A stretch of 64,000 nucleotides of DNA from Petrolisthes cinctipes. Its lineage: Eukaryota > Arthropoda > Malacostraca > Decapoda > Porcellanidae. A program made the position numbers and the translations under genes. Where the stretch lies: NCBI GenBank assembly GCA_033782935.1, contig JAWQEG010000080.1, positions 1 to 64,000 of the forward strand, read 5' to 3'. The notes beneath the pieces were generated by a model. The model did no database searches. It was given only the letters and a program-made list of their open reading frames with translations, and had not been told where the DNA came from. Below, piece after piece: positions 1 to 12,120 of this stretch (position 1 is its first letter; the number at the start of each line of letters is the position of its first letter).

Positions 1-414
1 GGTGGGATGGGGAAAGTAATGAGAATGTATATGATTGAAAAGGCAGTTGGTACTAAAATAGAGTGATTGAGATAGTGAAGCGAAGTGAAGTACTTTGAGT
101 TGGTTTGGACACTTGGATAGAATGCAAAACCGACAGTTTACAAACAAGGTGTATGAGAGTGAGTTGGAAAAACTGGAACGAGAGGCAGACCACCAACCAG
201 GTAGGTGAACAGAGCTGAAGAGTGGAGGAGTACACGAAGGAGAAAAATGTAAATGGAAAGGGAGGGCTTAATTAAGCAAAGAGGGAGTGCTTGAACAGGG
301 AGAACTGGAGACTCTTCTGCTGTGGCTACCCCTTTGGTTGGTGTTCCCAGAGGGAGCCAGGCATCAGAGATATTGAAAGATCGATGGGATAGGGTAGTAT
401 AGTATTGGTAAATC
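1..414. other. Unassigned non-coding DNA
   Basis: I see no exon, coding frame with family resemblance, or clear repeat here. It probably belongs to the 3' side of the LRR host gene or its flank. Confidence 0.4.
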
Positions 415-540
415 AGGAGAAACTGATTCCTCCTAACTATTCCAAGCAACAATAGCCACGATTAGTACTGTTAGTCAGGTCCTGTTTCCTGGCATAATTT
501 AGAGGAATCAAGCCGCACTAATTTACCAAATATATATTAC
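415..540 (+). repeat. DR-A hairpin repeat, copy at 0.4 kb
   Basis: One of about 14 copies in this window of a roughly 130-bp dispersed repeat. It opens with GATTCCTCC..., has a spacer, then CTGTTTCCTGGCATAATTTA and GAGGAATC, so the two ends can pair as an imperfect hairpin. The right side runs into 'ccaaatatatattaccc', as in the other copies. Confidence 0.7.
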
Positions 541-564
541 CCACATTAAAAAAATTGAACTATG

Positions 565-565
<1 letters not shown>

Positions 566-597
<32 letters not shown>
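566..597. repeat. (TG)n microsatellite
   Basis: Uninterrupted TG dinucleotides, about 16 units. Confidence 0.95.
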
Positions 598-598
<1 letters not shown>

Positions 599-694
599 CA
601 GGTTACAATATAATGAACAAGTACAACTAAGTCGTCCATACAAATTTTACTTTTCATATTTTCACAAAATGTTATTTAATGTCGAGTAAATCAG

Positions 695-696
<2 letters not shown>

Positions 697-748
<52 letters not shown>

Positions 749-805
749 GAAATTACCATCCTCACCATTATTCCAATCTTCATTTTTTTTTTTTTTTTTT
801 TTTTA
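697..805. repeat. (AAT)n microsatellite followed by T-run
   Basis: About 17 AAT units to position 748, then a short unique spacer and a pure T run at 784-804. The long Asn frame read from this is not a gene. Confidence 0.95.
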
Positions 806-1162
806 TTCTTCTTCTGGTGATAATGATAATGATTCTAGATGGGACAAACAATGAGGCTTTGTTTTAAAAAGGGAGAAACTCTTTGACGGGATATTGGAAG
901 GCTACCTATTCCTCCAAATGACCATCAACCCTATTCTACATAATTAACCTGACTAAACTGCAGTGATTCTCTGAGACAGTTGTGACCTACCAGTTTTCTA
1001 ATTATTAAGGAGTTTGCTGTTTCATGTCTGACAACTGATCCCCCCCAAACTTACAGTATATACTGAAGTGATCTTTTTCTAGTAATTGTTTGGAGGAATC
1101 AGAAGCTCTCTAATTCACCCATAATATTGATATGATGGTCCCGGTACATTTCCAGGTGAGTT

Positions 1163-1317
1163 TAAGACTAATTGAAGAGGAATAACTGGATCACCCAAGG
1201 CTGGAAAAACCCTGTAGGACGTGAGAGAAAGGTGGGACAACAAGCACGAAGGAAACAGAAAAAAAGGAGGGACAGTTCATAAATTGAAATACCAACCACA
1301 TCACTGCAGGCAAGATA
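1163..1317 (-). repeat. GATT-type SINE-like repeat, fragment
   Basis: Shares 'cctgtaggacg...gagaaaggtgggaca..aagcacgaaggaa' and 'gagggacagtt..taaattgaaa' with copies at 35072, 36406, 38313, 39461, 55880 and 63458. Better copies begin with (GATT)n, which on the minus strand would be a simple (AATC)n 3' tail as in SINEs. Confidence 0.6.
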
Positions 1318-1341
1318 CAAGTATAGATTAATAATACTCAC

Positions 1342-1413
1342 AATGTTCTTAGACTGCGTAGACCAACGAAGGCTTTTGGTGAGATGTGTGAAAGCTGCTG
1401 GTGACTGAGATCT
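1342..1413 (-). CDS. LRR host gene, exon (most 3' seen)
   Basis: A 72-bp exon coding exactly one 24-residue leucine-rich repeat, beginning DLSHQQLSHISPKAF and ending GLRSLRTL. On the minus strand it is preceded by a pyrimidine-rich acceptor (tttcctccag) and followed by the donor GTGAGT. One base completes a codon from the previous exon and the closing Leu codon is split after two bases. This is the same phase as the exons at 28887, 35925 and 37972, so the four can be joined without breaking frame. LRRs of this kind form curved extracellular or protein-binding domains. Single-repeat 72-bp exons in this phase are known from LGR-type receptors and are also seen in Slit-like genes; I cannot tell which this is. 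No other domain is visible. The intron upstream is about 27 kb and full of transposons, and a minisatellite begins about 12 bp upstream of the acceptor. Confidence 0.8.
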
Positions 1414-1425
1414 CTGGAGGAAAGG

Positions 1426-1562
1426 TGATGAAGTCAGTGGTTAATGATGTAAATATAAAGTCAGTGATGTGTAAATGAAGACATTGGTTAGTGATGTCTA
1501 GATGAAGTCAGTGTTAGTAATGTCTAGATGAAATCAGTGGTTACTGATGTGTCAATGAAGTC
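1426..1562. repeat. Minisatellite next to exon acceptor
   Basis: About five imperfect units of roughly 28 bp based on 'gatgaagtcagtggttagtgatgt'. It lies in the intron just upstream (minus strand) of the LRR exon's 3' splice site. Confidence 0.8.
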
Positions 1563-2142
1563 GCCCAATCACTACAATATTGCCCCCCACATTCTGGGCA
1601 GCATTACCATCAGGCATAGTCGATTATAGTCCGTCTGGTATTCGGCAATACTATTAATTACGGTTTTCTGCTCCCCTTCAACCGAAAGCCAATCACTTTC
1701 GTTTTTCAATGTCTCTCACCTTTCTTTCTTATTCCTTCGTGCTCCCTGTTCCTCTCCTTTATCTGCTTCAGTCTACCTCGCTTTGGATTACAGGGTCTTT
1801 CCTGCCTAACACAGTCTTCATTCTCTAATCTCCCAGTATACATGTGTGTGTGTGTGTGTGTGTGTGTGAATAATATATATTTGTAGCCATACATCTTTTG
1901 TACACTATGTATGTATGTACAGCTCCGGAAATATCAAACAGCAACACTCCTTCCACTAGCGAGGTAGTGTGTGGCTCTATGCAACTAGTACCACTGGCTG
2001 AAGGAGGGAGAGATGTTGGTGTGTGAGTTGGGGAGGAATGTGGGTTGGTTTAAAGGGGAATGTGGGAGGGTTATGAGGGAGAGGAGATTGGCAAGAGGCA
2101 TGGGCACAATGAAAATGAGGTGTCGAATCAGAAATACTTTAA
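1563..2142. other. Unassigned, with short (TG)n
   Basis: No gene seen. A TG run lies at about 1845-1868. The last four bases (2139-2142) are the TTAA bordering the next element. Confidence 0.5.
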
Positions 2143-3133
<991 letters not shown>

Positions 3134-3146
3134 TTAAGGGGAGATT

Positions 3147-3295
3147 TTCTTGTTGGTGAATTAGAAGTTCAGTGATTCCTACAAACTATGCCATGAAACA
3201 GTTTCCTTATTACTACCATTGAAGGCAACTGCTTTCTGGTATAGTTAGGAGGAATTGGCAGACTTCCAATTTGCCAACTAGAGAATCTCCCCACA
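3147..3295 (-). repeat. DR-A hairpin repeat
   Basis: Both arms visible: 'gtgattcctacaaactatgcc' and 'tggtatagttaggaggaatt', flanked by the family ends 'ggtgaattag' and 'gagaatctcccc'. It directly abuts the TTAA-B element. Confidence 0.7.
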
Positions 3296-4140
3296 ACCAT
3301 GAATATGGAATTACATAAAGACTGCCAGGATTCCAGAAAGGTAACAATATGCACACTAAAATTTAGGACGGTTTGCAATTTTCAGCAGGTTTTCCATATT
3401 GGATTTCCTATAGAACAAGCTACTTCCACAGAGTTTTATATTACACATTCCTACAATATTAATATATACTACATTAACGACTATGTCCTAAAACGATGTT
3501 ATAAGTTATACAGATTAGGATTTCATGTTATTGTGCTAAAGTCAGTATGATGAATGATGACGGTGATGGGGTGTTATCTCTAGCTGAAGTAAATAATTAT
3601 CAGTCTGTCACAGATAATGCTTCCTGGAATATTTCGGTAGGTGATAAATAACTTAAGTGGATTGATAGATTGGGAGAGATATCCTTATTAGCTTTATTTA
3701 AGATACGTTTGGTGATTAAAAAATAATATATTCTGATAGAGTAAATCGCGGTATGAAGGACGGGTGGCATTATTACAAACGGTATACTGGCTGGTCCCTT
3801 TCCTCTCAGGGGTGCTTGCCAAACAAGCTCATAATGACACTTGGGCTGTAGCGATAAAACTAACCATAGGATATTCTTTAAAATGGTCTTGTAACAATAT
3901 TTGAGGTTACTAGTTGGGGTGCGTGGGATGAGGAAAGAAAATGTGTGGTATAGGTGTGTTATAAGTGTGTGTGTGTATAGTACGAGGCGGCGGCCGGACG
4001 AAGTAACACTTGATGCACAAAACATCCTCTTTAATGCAACATTTCTCCTGCACTGCAGGTCATAGGGGGGTGGAAAGAACACTGGGGGCAAGAAAAGGCG
4101 CATGTGCACAGTCTACAGTCCTTCACCTGGGTGTGTAATA
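3296..4140. other. Unassigned non-coding DNA
   Basis: No family resemblance in any frame. The 169-codon minus frame here carries no recognisable domain and reads like chance. Confidence 0.4.
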
Positions 4141-5478
4141 ATAATTAAGTCGCAGTATTGGCAGTAGAGACACTGTATGGTGGAGAGGTTGTGGTCGTGG
4201 TATAGACGTCGTTGCAGAGGTGGCGATCACGTGGTGAGTGAGTGTGTTGTGTGGGGTACAAGGTAAACACAAAGGGGTACACAATATGTGGTGGGGAAAA
4301 TAACAAGGTGGAGGAAAGGTTGGGGGTACACGTGGCGGGCTGGTGTACTGAAACAAGGTATGGGGACGTGATTAAGTAAGAAGCTAAGGGAAACACAAGA
4401 GTAACAAAACACGTGGGGAAAAGGTAGCGAATGAGTGGAAGAAAATAATTAGTTACGTGTACAAAATACGGAGGCAGAGGAACACGTAGCAGGAGGTGGA
4501 CAAGAATGGGGAAAAACGGGGGAAAGGCGAGAACAAAGTAAATGAAGTTAGGGGAGGGGAGCAGGCATAAAGGGGAAGGGAACACGTGGCCAGATTGGCC
4601 TGGGGCAGAAATCGAGGGAAGAAATAGGTAAGGAGCACGTAGGGGTATTATACTGGAGAAAACTGGGTAGTATAGGACCGGGTAGACGAAGAAACTGCAG
4701 GGGTTGTGAGGGGTGGAGTAGGGAGTGGAGGTAGGTGGAACGGGACACACGGTAGAACAAAGGAAGAGGGAAAGTAGCAGACACGTGGGTATAGAAGGTG
4801 GAGGGAAACGAGGCGGAAACAGGGGGAAAAACCCCGGGAAATAGGGCACGGAAGGGGTGCAGAAGCATAGGCAGAGGAAAAGAAAACTGAAGGTGGTTGG
4901 AGGGCTTGTGGTGGGGCGGAGTGAACAAAGGGCTTGGTGGGTACGTGGGACAGTAGGGGAGAAATTGTGATAAAAATTAAAGGAATGTGGAGATTATGAA
5001 AAATACTAGGGAAATGTGTGGCGTCAATGTACCTTGTAGAAGTTGCAGTGGTGGCAGTACCTTGTAATAGTACTTGGCAAGAAGTGTTGAGTGAAGGGTG
5101 GAGGGTGATGCACGGTCGCTGCTTGTAGCGTATTTGTAGCTCGGGTGCTATTGAGTTGTTGCTTGGAGCTTGGTCGTGTGGTGGTTGTTGTTGTGTTCTT
5201 GCTTGGAGCTTGGTCGTGTCTTGGTTGTAGTTGTGTTATAGCTTGGAGCTTGGTCGTGTTTCCAGGACCAGGTAAGTGGAAAGAGAGAGATCACGTAGTA
5301 GCTAGGGGAGCACGTGTAGTAGGGTAGAATTGCTGTAAGCTGCTGGTGTGGCTGCGTGGTGTTGCGGTAGGTGAGTACGGCAGTGCAGGAGCGAGACAGC
5401 AGGCAGGAGCAGGGCAGCAGGCAGGAGTGTGAAGTGACCTGGTCAAAGACGGCTGGAGGCAGAATAACCGAGCACGAC
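4141..5478 (-). other. Possible leader of a Gypsy-1 relative
   Basis: A strand-asymmetric tract, C/T-rich on the minus strand, with repeated CACGTG-type words and three copies of a 30-odd-bp unit around 5150-5260. Read on the minus strand it resembles in composition and wording the 1.2-kb leader between the 5' LTR and gag of the element at 10.5 kb. It ends near '...ctgccaatactgcgac', which recalls that element's gag start. No LTR or pol is present. The long minus frames are leader sequence, not genes. Confidence 0.3.
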
Positions 5479-6009
5479 TTTTTTTTTTTTTTTACAATGA
5501 AGTTGTAACTAACTCGGGTCCTTGCCTTAGTGACGACCTGTTCTCTAACTGTATCTAATTGTCTATTTACAAAACATGTACAAGACTGTGATAGCTAATT
5601 TGGCTAGCTAAGTAATAATATTGTAATGTTCCTTTATCTTGGGGGAGGATGATCTTCAATAATCTTGATGAGATTCTCGATGTGGTCCTCGCATGTTCCC
5701 CGTATGGGTCCTGTGGCTGCAGTCTTTGCCTCCTCTTAGTAGGGATGAATGTCCATAAGGTTGGTAACATTCCTCAGTTCAACAGTGACATTCAAGGAGA
5801 TAGTGTAGCAGAGGCTCTGTGGTGGTCTCTTGGCAGTGTTCACAATTCCTGTCATTACGGGCCCTTATCTCCGTAACACACCTGTACCCAAGTCTGAGCC
5901 TGTGGAGGTTGACTCGAGATTCTCTTTTAATTGTACAGGGAATTGTTAAAGGCTTGTAAAGTGTTGCCTTTTGGTACGAGTCCGCAGAGTAAGAGGTGGG
6001 GATCCCGGC

Positions 6010-6333
6010 TCAGTGCAGCTGATATCGAAGGCTGGTTGCTGCTTTCTTTAAGGCTCCCTTGACTTGTGAAAAGGATTTCCGGATCTGTGTAGTAGTCGTG
6101 GGAAGTCTGGAGGCCAGTTTGGCTGCCTCATCGGCTTCCTCATTCCCTTGGATACCTACATGACTGGGCATCCATAGGAAGGTGATAAGCCTATCTACAT
6201 TAGAGAGACATTGAAGGGTTGCTTGAATGCTGGTGACAAGCTTGATATTGTCAGATATTTTCTCAGTTCGTATGGTGGCAATGGCAGAGCTGGAGTCGGA
6301 AACGATGAGTATATCTCCTTCCTTCTGTTCCAT
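6010..6333 (-). pseudogene. LINE RNase H domain (broken)
   Basis: Residues 10-90 of this frame match the RNase H of I-type LINEs: a DSSSAI motif (second catalytic Asp region), then FLWMPSHVGIQGNEEADEAA, which holds the His and final Asp of the active site. The first strand with its DGS motif lies upstream in another frame (near 6476, DYTDGSLG), so a frameshift separates the halves. RNase H would remove the RNA template during reverse transcription. No function is expected in this copy. Confidence 0.85.
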
Positions 6334-6663
6334 ATTCTTCAGAGCTTGTCCTATGGCTACTAGCTCAGTCTGGAGGGTGGAACATCAGTCTGGTGTTCTC
6401 TAAAAATTACAATCTCCGTCCAACACGAAGGCTGATCAGCTGCGGCCAGAAGTTGGACCTAGAGAGCCGTCTGTATAATCCACCAATTGTTGTTCCCTGA
6501 GGTCTGAAATAGCTTGCCCTGCTTGTCTCCTCAGTGTTACAGTGTTTGTTCCGGCTTTTCTGGCACCTTCTGCTCCGTATTTGAAACTGATTTTAAGAGG
6601 GGTCCATGGGGCCCCCAGCACAGGGGAGGCATAGTCAAACAATGATCTGACTGCGTGCATGTA

Positions 6664-7771
6664 TTATAGTCTTAGTACACTGAAGTCAGCTCCTGTCCTT
6701 GTGCCAGTTATAGTCCTCATGACTTTGATCCTGTTGATGGCACGTTTTCGGAGATATTCTATCTCGACTTTGAAATCTAGCTTGTCGTCGAACCAGATCC
6801 CCAGGCATTGATGTTGCCTAACCCAATCAATGTGTGCTCCTTGCATTTTTAGCTTTTCCTTTGGAGTAGGGTAGTTAACTGCCATGGCCTTTGTCTTCCT
6901 TGCGTTGACCTTCAGCCCAAGTTCTTGACAAGCCTTCTGGATCTTTGAGAGAGCTGATTGCGCTTTCCTGAGTTTATTGTTGCCTCGGACTGTGAGCTGT
7001 ATATCATCAAGACAGCAAAACAACTTGGTGCCTTGTCCGAGGTTAATGGAAACAAGGTTTTCCATCAGCACATTGAAAAGTACTGGGGTACCATTCTCCA
7101 AGTCTCTGGAGAAGTGTCCTTGGAACCTGACTTTTGCACTTCTGCCAGATAGGTAGTCTTGTGTCCATGTTAATAGTCTGTCTCGTATCCCTTTTTTCAC
7201 CAGGGTTTGCAAGATGGCATCTTTGCTGGCAAGTTCAAAGGCTTTCTCTAAGTCAACTGTTGTCAATTTCACCAAGTACTGCTGCGACATTGTCAGCAAC
7301 TCCAACTCCTTCCCTGTAAGCAAACAGACTTGGTTGAAGTGGTCCTATTTGATGTGAGAGCCAGGCCTTGACCATTTTTTCAGCAGTCTTCCTGAGACAG
7401 CTGATTAGAGAGATTGGCCGAGGCTGGGCTGGGTCTTTTAGTTTTGGTATTAGCTGGATCAGACACTTTTTCCATGCTGAAGGCAGTTTTCCCTCTTCCC
7501 AGGATTTGTTGATGATATTTAGTAGTGCCATCTGTCCTCCAAGTCCTGCCTGTTGTATCATGGAGTAGGTGATGGCATCTTCACCAGCTACTGTGTCTCT
7601 TCCTTTTCTTCTGGTGTTCCTTAACTCCTGCAAGGAAATAGGGGGGGGGGGGGTCTGCTGGGGATGGTTCTTGATATGCTGAGTTGATAGTCTGTCTTCT
7701 GTCTCTCTGGAGAGTTTCCTGTCTGTCTTGTACTTGCTGAGGGAGTTGATCTGTAGCAACTCGTCTGGCAA
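6664..7771 (-). pseudogene. LINE reverse transcriptase (broken)
   Basis: Two overlapping frames together span the RT palm and fingers. The upstream one (7771-7253) has AGEDAITYSM, IQLIPKLK and PRPISL motifs. The next (7323-6664) has TVDLEKAFELAS with the first catalytic Asp, a shortened GTP..LFNVLMENL block, and CLDDIQL in the place of the usual F/Y-A-D-D. After that come LGLKVNARKTKAM and LGIWFDDKLDF of the thumb-side motifs. The change of the residue before the DD pair, the loss of several residues in the GTPQGSVLSP block and the frame break all mark it as dead. It continues upstream into 7904-7581 in another frame. Confidence 0.85.
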
Positions 7772-8044
7772 AGAGTGTTGCCAGTCTTTCTGCCTCCTCC
7801 TTGGGTTTTGGATGTGTGGCCTGTTTTTTCCTTCTTCCAGCTATCAGCCGAAGTTTATTCCAGTGGGTGCTCAAACTGTTGTGTTCGTTGAGTAGTGTAC
7901 ACAATTATTTCCATTTTTCTTGCATGACTGATTTTATGACCCTGCTGGTTACATTGATTACTGCCTGGAGTAGTTCTCGTTTGCTTTCTACTGGGTGTTT
8001 CCTGTAGAATTTCCTTGTCATGTTGACTCGATGGTACTGCTCCT

Positions 8045-8353
8045 TTACCCTCTCATCATAGTACCAGTGGCAGCGTCATGGAAGGCCTCCACCAAGTCTC
8101 TCTCTGTTTGATCGAGGCTTTTGTTAGGATCTGGGTTATATGCTGTGTAACAATTTTGCAGATATTCCTCAAAGGCTTTCCAGTCTGCCCTTTTGAGGTC
8201 CCATCTTGGAGGTGGTGGAGGATACTTAGGTAATCTAACTTTATTGATGTTGATGATGGTGGCAAAATGATCACTGGACAGGGTTGGATGGACTTGCCAT
8301 GTTGTGCTGGGAATTAAGTTAGTTGTGACCAATGTTAGGTTCAGTACACCCAC
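8045..8353 (-). pseudogene. LINE endonuclease C-terminal part
   Basis: About 100 codons. SSDHFATI near residue 27 is the conserved SDH motif that ends the apurinic-type endonuclease domain of LINEs, and PPRWDLKRADWKAFEEYL is the linker before the RT. The rest of the endonuclease is absent because the element is truncated near 8366. Confidence 0.75.
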
Positions 8354-8470
8354 ATGGATGTTCTAAGCTGCCAGCGCTCTGGGTTAGGATGCGCACGGAG
8401 GTGTGTATCCAGCTGAGGTAGGCAAGTGATGTCCAAGATGCGTGAAGAGTGCTCGCCTACGCTACAGTCA

Positions 8471-8502
8471 CCTAAAATAGCCTAGCCTAACATAACCTAA
8501 CC
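8471..8502. repeat. Degenerate (CCTAA)n, telomere-like
   Basis: Six pentamers in register: CCTAA AATAG CCTAG CCTAA CATAA CCTAA. The complement is the arthropod-type TTAGG telomere unit. It is short and imperfect, so chance is possible. Confidence 0.3.
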
Positions 8503-8526
8503 AGGGGTCGAGCCTATATACAGCTC

Positions 8527-9214
8527 GTGAAATGCAAACGGGTGGCGAGATATCCTACTTGCTTAGGGGACTTAGGGTGGCGGGATTTCCCACTAGTACT
8601 AATTTCGCGCCAAAAACGCCGAGTTCGGCTGGATTTGTTTCTTTTGGGCTATAGCCAACCCTGTCACACCGCTATAGCATGCGTTACTCATTTGCTACAC
8701 TACCACTGTAATGACTAGGCCTTGAGGCAACTTTTCAGCCGTGTCCGATTCTGTGCCCCCCCATCGTACCACCCGTAACTTCCACTCCATGAGTGCAACC
8801 TCCACGTTCCCTTAGCATTTCTGCAAGATTATCAGAGTCTGCAATTGAACGGAAACTGGATATAGCTTTGTCACCATATGATGGTGATGAGTTTTGCACT
8901 CGGTCTGACAAGAGATGTGTAAGGAAGTGTTGACAGAGGCTGTAGCCAGCCATCGCCTAAGAACACCACCCCACTTTCGCGGTGAAAGTGACTCCTCTTC
9001 ATCACGTTATATCTCCATAATCATTGGAAAGAGGAAGAGATGATAGTGCATACGAAATCAAATTTAAGTTTCTAGGCATTGTAGTTTAGGAGTTGGGATG
9101 AAGTGGAATAGAGCGTTTATTGCAAAATCTCCCTGACACAGTGGTAGACTCTAGTCAATTTACCCGGGTGTAGGGGTAGGCCAGAAAGAACCCACATGTA
9201 TTTAACCCATAACC
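8527..9214 (+). mobile_element. TTAA-C MITE, copy 1 (no clear left end)
   Basis: Parallels 60436-61174 along its length: 'gctatagccaa.cctgtcaca.cgct', 'gttgctacactaccactgt' (here 'atttgctac...'), 'gactaggccttgaggcaa', 'gccgtgtccgat.ctgtgccccc', 'actccatgagtgcaacctcc', 'catatgat.gtgatgagttttg', 'tcattggaaagagg'. It is non-coding. The left terminus of the family is not preserved here. Confidence 0.65.
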
Positions 9215-9299
9215 CCTTAAAACGTATTTGTGTCAAACGTATTTGTGTCCATGCACCACTCACTGATGATTATAGTTACTGTGTCGCTATAAATATATA
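9215..9299. other. Short TTAA/CCCC-type end with paired repeats
   Basis: 'CCCCTTAAAACGTATTTGTG' begins just before this point and 'acgtatttgtgtc' occurs twice in a row (about 9220-9250). This resembles the subterminal repeats of the other TTAA elements. No matching second end was found. Confidence 0.3.
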
Positions 9300-9778
9300 T
9301 ATATATTTTTGTTTTGCTATTTTTTCATGGTAGACAGTCGTAGCATTGCAAGTGAGAGTAATCCGAGGATGATAAGTGTTCCTCTTAAAGCTTTTGTTAT
9401 CAAGTAATACTGGTAAATATCTGGTCAATATTGCAACGTGAGCGTTCCTACACTTCTACACCAGGTGAACACACTTTCATCTGGTTTTCTTCCCTCGCAT
9501 AATTAGGTGTTAGGTGTCTCCTAAATATAGAATATAAAGGAATGACGTTCACGTCTAACTATGATCTGCCTGTGTTCAACGTAATCCAATCATGATGGAT
9601 GAGTTTTAGTATCCTAAGTAAGTATCCTAGTAAGGGGGAAAAAGATAAAGAAAAGGATCTGTATGGATGAAGAAATAGACGAAAAGAAGGGACAATTGAA
9701 GAATTTACTAGGATTCAAATATCTGGGAGGCTCAACATTGGCAATGCTTAGTAGTAAACACTGAAGTGGAGCCAAAAG
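9300..9778 (+). mobile_element. Fragment related to the 54.5-kb TIR element
   Basis: Parallels 55565-55870 and then the right end of 54502-56938: 'gtcaatattgcaacgtgagcgtt', 'ccaggtgaacacactttcatc', then 'gtggagccaaaag' followed by TA at 9779-9780. The left inverted repeat is missing. Non-coding. Confidence 0.6.
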
Positions 9779-9978
9779 TACCAGACTGATGGATGACCAT
9801 AGCAGACGAGTTTAACTTCAATAGTAACTTCAGGGCGAAGTTATTCCCTATGGATGAGCAATATGTATCAATGGGTAGTTATGGGTGTATGTGGTATGCT
9901 CAATAATCATAAAGATTATATCAGTTGCAGTAATATATCAGTCAATAGTAAATCACTCATTAAATAATCACTCATGAA

Positions 9979-10405
9979 ACCCTCACCATCACATCACCAT
10001 ACTACCATATCTGCACTATAACAAACCATCACCATAACACTATACCACCATACTGCATCATATACTGTATAACTATCATCACATCATACCACTATACCAC
10101 TCTCACCATCACATCACCATACCACCAAAACACTATATCTGCACTATAACAAACCATAACACTATACCACCATACTGCATCATATACTGTACTGTATAAC
10201 CATCACCACCACATCACCATACCACTATACCACCCTCACCATCACATCACCATACCACCAAAACACTATATCTGCACTATAACAAACCATAACACTATAC
10301 CACCATACTGCATCGTATACCGTACTGTATAACCATCACCACCACATCACCATACTAATATACCACCATACTGTACCATAACCAACCATCGCCATACCTG
10401 TACCA
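9979..10405. repeat. Minisatellite, about 125-bp unit
   Basis: Three to four tandem units, each starting near 'ctcaccatcacatcaccat' (about 9981, 10103, 10234) and including 'tatctgcactataacaaac' and 'ataccaccatactgcatc'. Units are themselves built of CCA/CAT-rich words. Confidence 0.85.
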
Positions 10406-10483
10406 TAGCCTGCCTCTCTAACAGATTGTTGAAGTCATCCCCCCTTGTATTCCCAGCTGCCCAGAGTCCCTCCTCATATGTCT

Positions 10484-10885
10484 TGTAGTGAACCAAGCAC
10501 CGTGCGCATCTTACATCTCACCTGTTTAGCGCTCACGCATCCTCAAGTTCTCTTGTCTACCTGCGCTCCTCCCTTGCCTGCCCAAGATCGCCTCCCGTGT
10601 GGGCCAGCATTGGTCACTCTCCCACTAACGCTTGACTTGGAAGGTCGCCTCTCCCTCACCTGCCGCCACCTCTGCCTCACCAAGACACCAGGACACCACG
10701 TGTCGCTATCTATACCAGCCTCTACAGCTCCCAATACTACACTACTACGGCAGGCGGGTTTGGTCAACTGCAAGGTGCTTGTCTACTACTATTTGCTGTG
10801 CAACCATGTACACTATATTGAATAAATTGTACTGTGTATTCGAGTCTGTTCACCTACGGTAGTAACACACTCTCATGTGCTTACA
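10484..10885 (+). repeat. Gypsy-1 5' LTR
   Basis: Starts TGTAGTGAACCAAGCACC and ends ...CATGTGCTTACA (TG...CA). Aligns along its whole length with 17451-17857. 'gaataaattgtactgtgta' near the end may hold the polyadenylation signal. Confidence 0.92.
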
Positions 10886-12120
10886 ATTTACCAGTCAATT
10901 ATTCACTCTAGCAAGCTACCCTAGGCTCTTTCCGTGGTCTACGAGTTACGCTGCGTCTCTACTATGGACTCCACTCTACGTCCAAGTAAGTTCCACATTC
11001 CATCTCCACTACGCTGCTACGACGCTATCTCCATGCTTCTAGTACGTACGCTACACACCCCACGTCCACGTTCTACGCTCAATGATACTTCCAACGACAC
11101 GTGCAAGTAAGCTACTACTCCAGCGTTCAATTGCTGCGATCCACGCTACTCTACCCACGTGCTACACCTTCGCCATCTCCTCCACGTCACGCTCACATAA
11201 GCTACAACTCCAGCGTCCATGTGCTGCATCCTACGCTACTCTACCCATGTCAGCCACTCAACAACACTCGCACATAAGCTATGTATCCTTTGTCCTAGTG
11301 CTCCTACCTACTCTACTCGACGACACGTCCGTGCCCTGCTACACCCCACGGCATGGCCACGTCCTGCACCTCTCCGGCAGTCCAGACGCCCATCACGACG
11401 CCCTTCAGCTCCTACTCACAAGGTACACGTACAGAATACATACATTCCCCACTTTTTTTTACCATTGTGTACCCCTCCCCAGTGCTACTCTGTCCCACCA
11501 TTTTTGTGTTTTTGTGCCCCTGTGTACTGTCTCTTCGCCACGTGCTACTCTTTCTTTGTTACCTGTGCCTCTCCTCGTGTCCTTACTTTCCCTGGGAGTC
11601 CTTACCGCCGTCCTTGCTCCCTACCCTACCTACCCTAGCCTACCACATTTGTTCATAACATCTCTTCAACTGACCTAGTTCCCGTAGTTGTACCAGAATT
11701 TACTTTCTATCCCTACCACCCTTGCCTGTATTATTCACCCCTGCCTTACGTGATACTTCCCATCTTCTCAACCCCTGTTTCCTCTCCCCACACCCGCCAT
11801 TTCTGTTATGCTCCACCTCCTTTGTCTGCCCTACTTCTGTTCCCCCTCGCTTGCCCCATTTTCTTTGTTTCTTGACTAACGTCTCTCTTACCCCCTTCGC
11901 CGCTATTCCTCACCCTGGTGGCCATTCTTTCTCGTAAGCTATTTTTTTTTCTTTTCCATTCCTCCACGTGCCCATACACTACTCATACACTATGCCCCCA
12001 GTTTCCTAGCCCTCCCTACATGTGTACTCCTGTGTACCATCGGACGCCCCACGTCCACGCCACCTCGTCCGACACCACCACACCCTGTCTTCTCCTACCC
12101 TTTCACTTTCGTCTGTATCT

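Larger units (their letters stand above)
5479..8366 (-). mobile_element. Decayed I-like LINE, 5'-truncated
   Basis: A non-LTR retrotransposon read from about 8366 down to a poly(A) tail seen as the T run at 5480-5494. In order on the minus strand it has the end of an endonuclease domain, a reverse transcriptase and an RNase H. Several frameshifts and stops break the frame. The 5' part (ORF1 and most of the endonuclease) is missing, as expected from incomplete target-primed reverse transcription. It is not a close copy of the LINE at 18.8 kb. Confidence 0.85.

Noticed and set aside
4145..4928. 234- and 126-codon minus frames rich in Pro, Leu, Ser
   Set aside because: They come from a pyrimidine-rich tract with overlapping open frames and no domain; treated as possible retroelement leader.
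9979..10405. Possible CRISPR-like array
   Set aside because: Units are directly adjacent without unique spacers and the DNA is eukaryotic; it is a minisatellite.
11082..11678. 198-codon plus frame between the Gypsy-1 LTR and gag
   Set aside because: Three overlapping frames are open at once in T/C-rich leader sequence; no family match.
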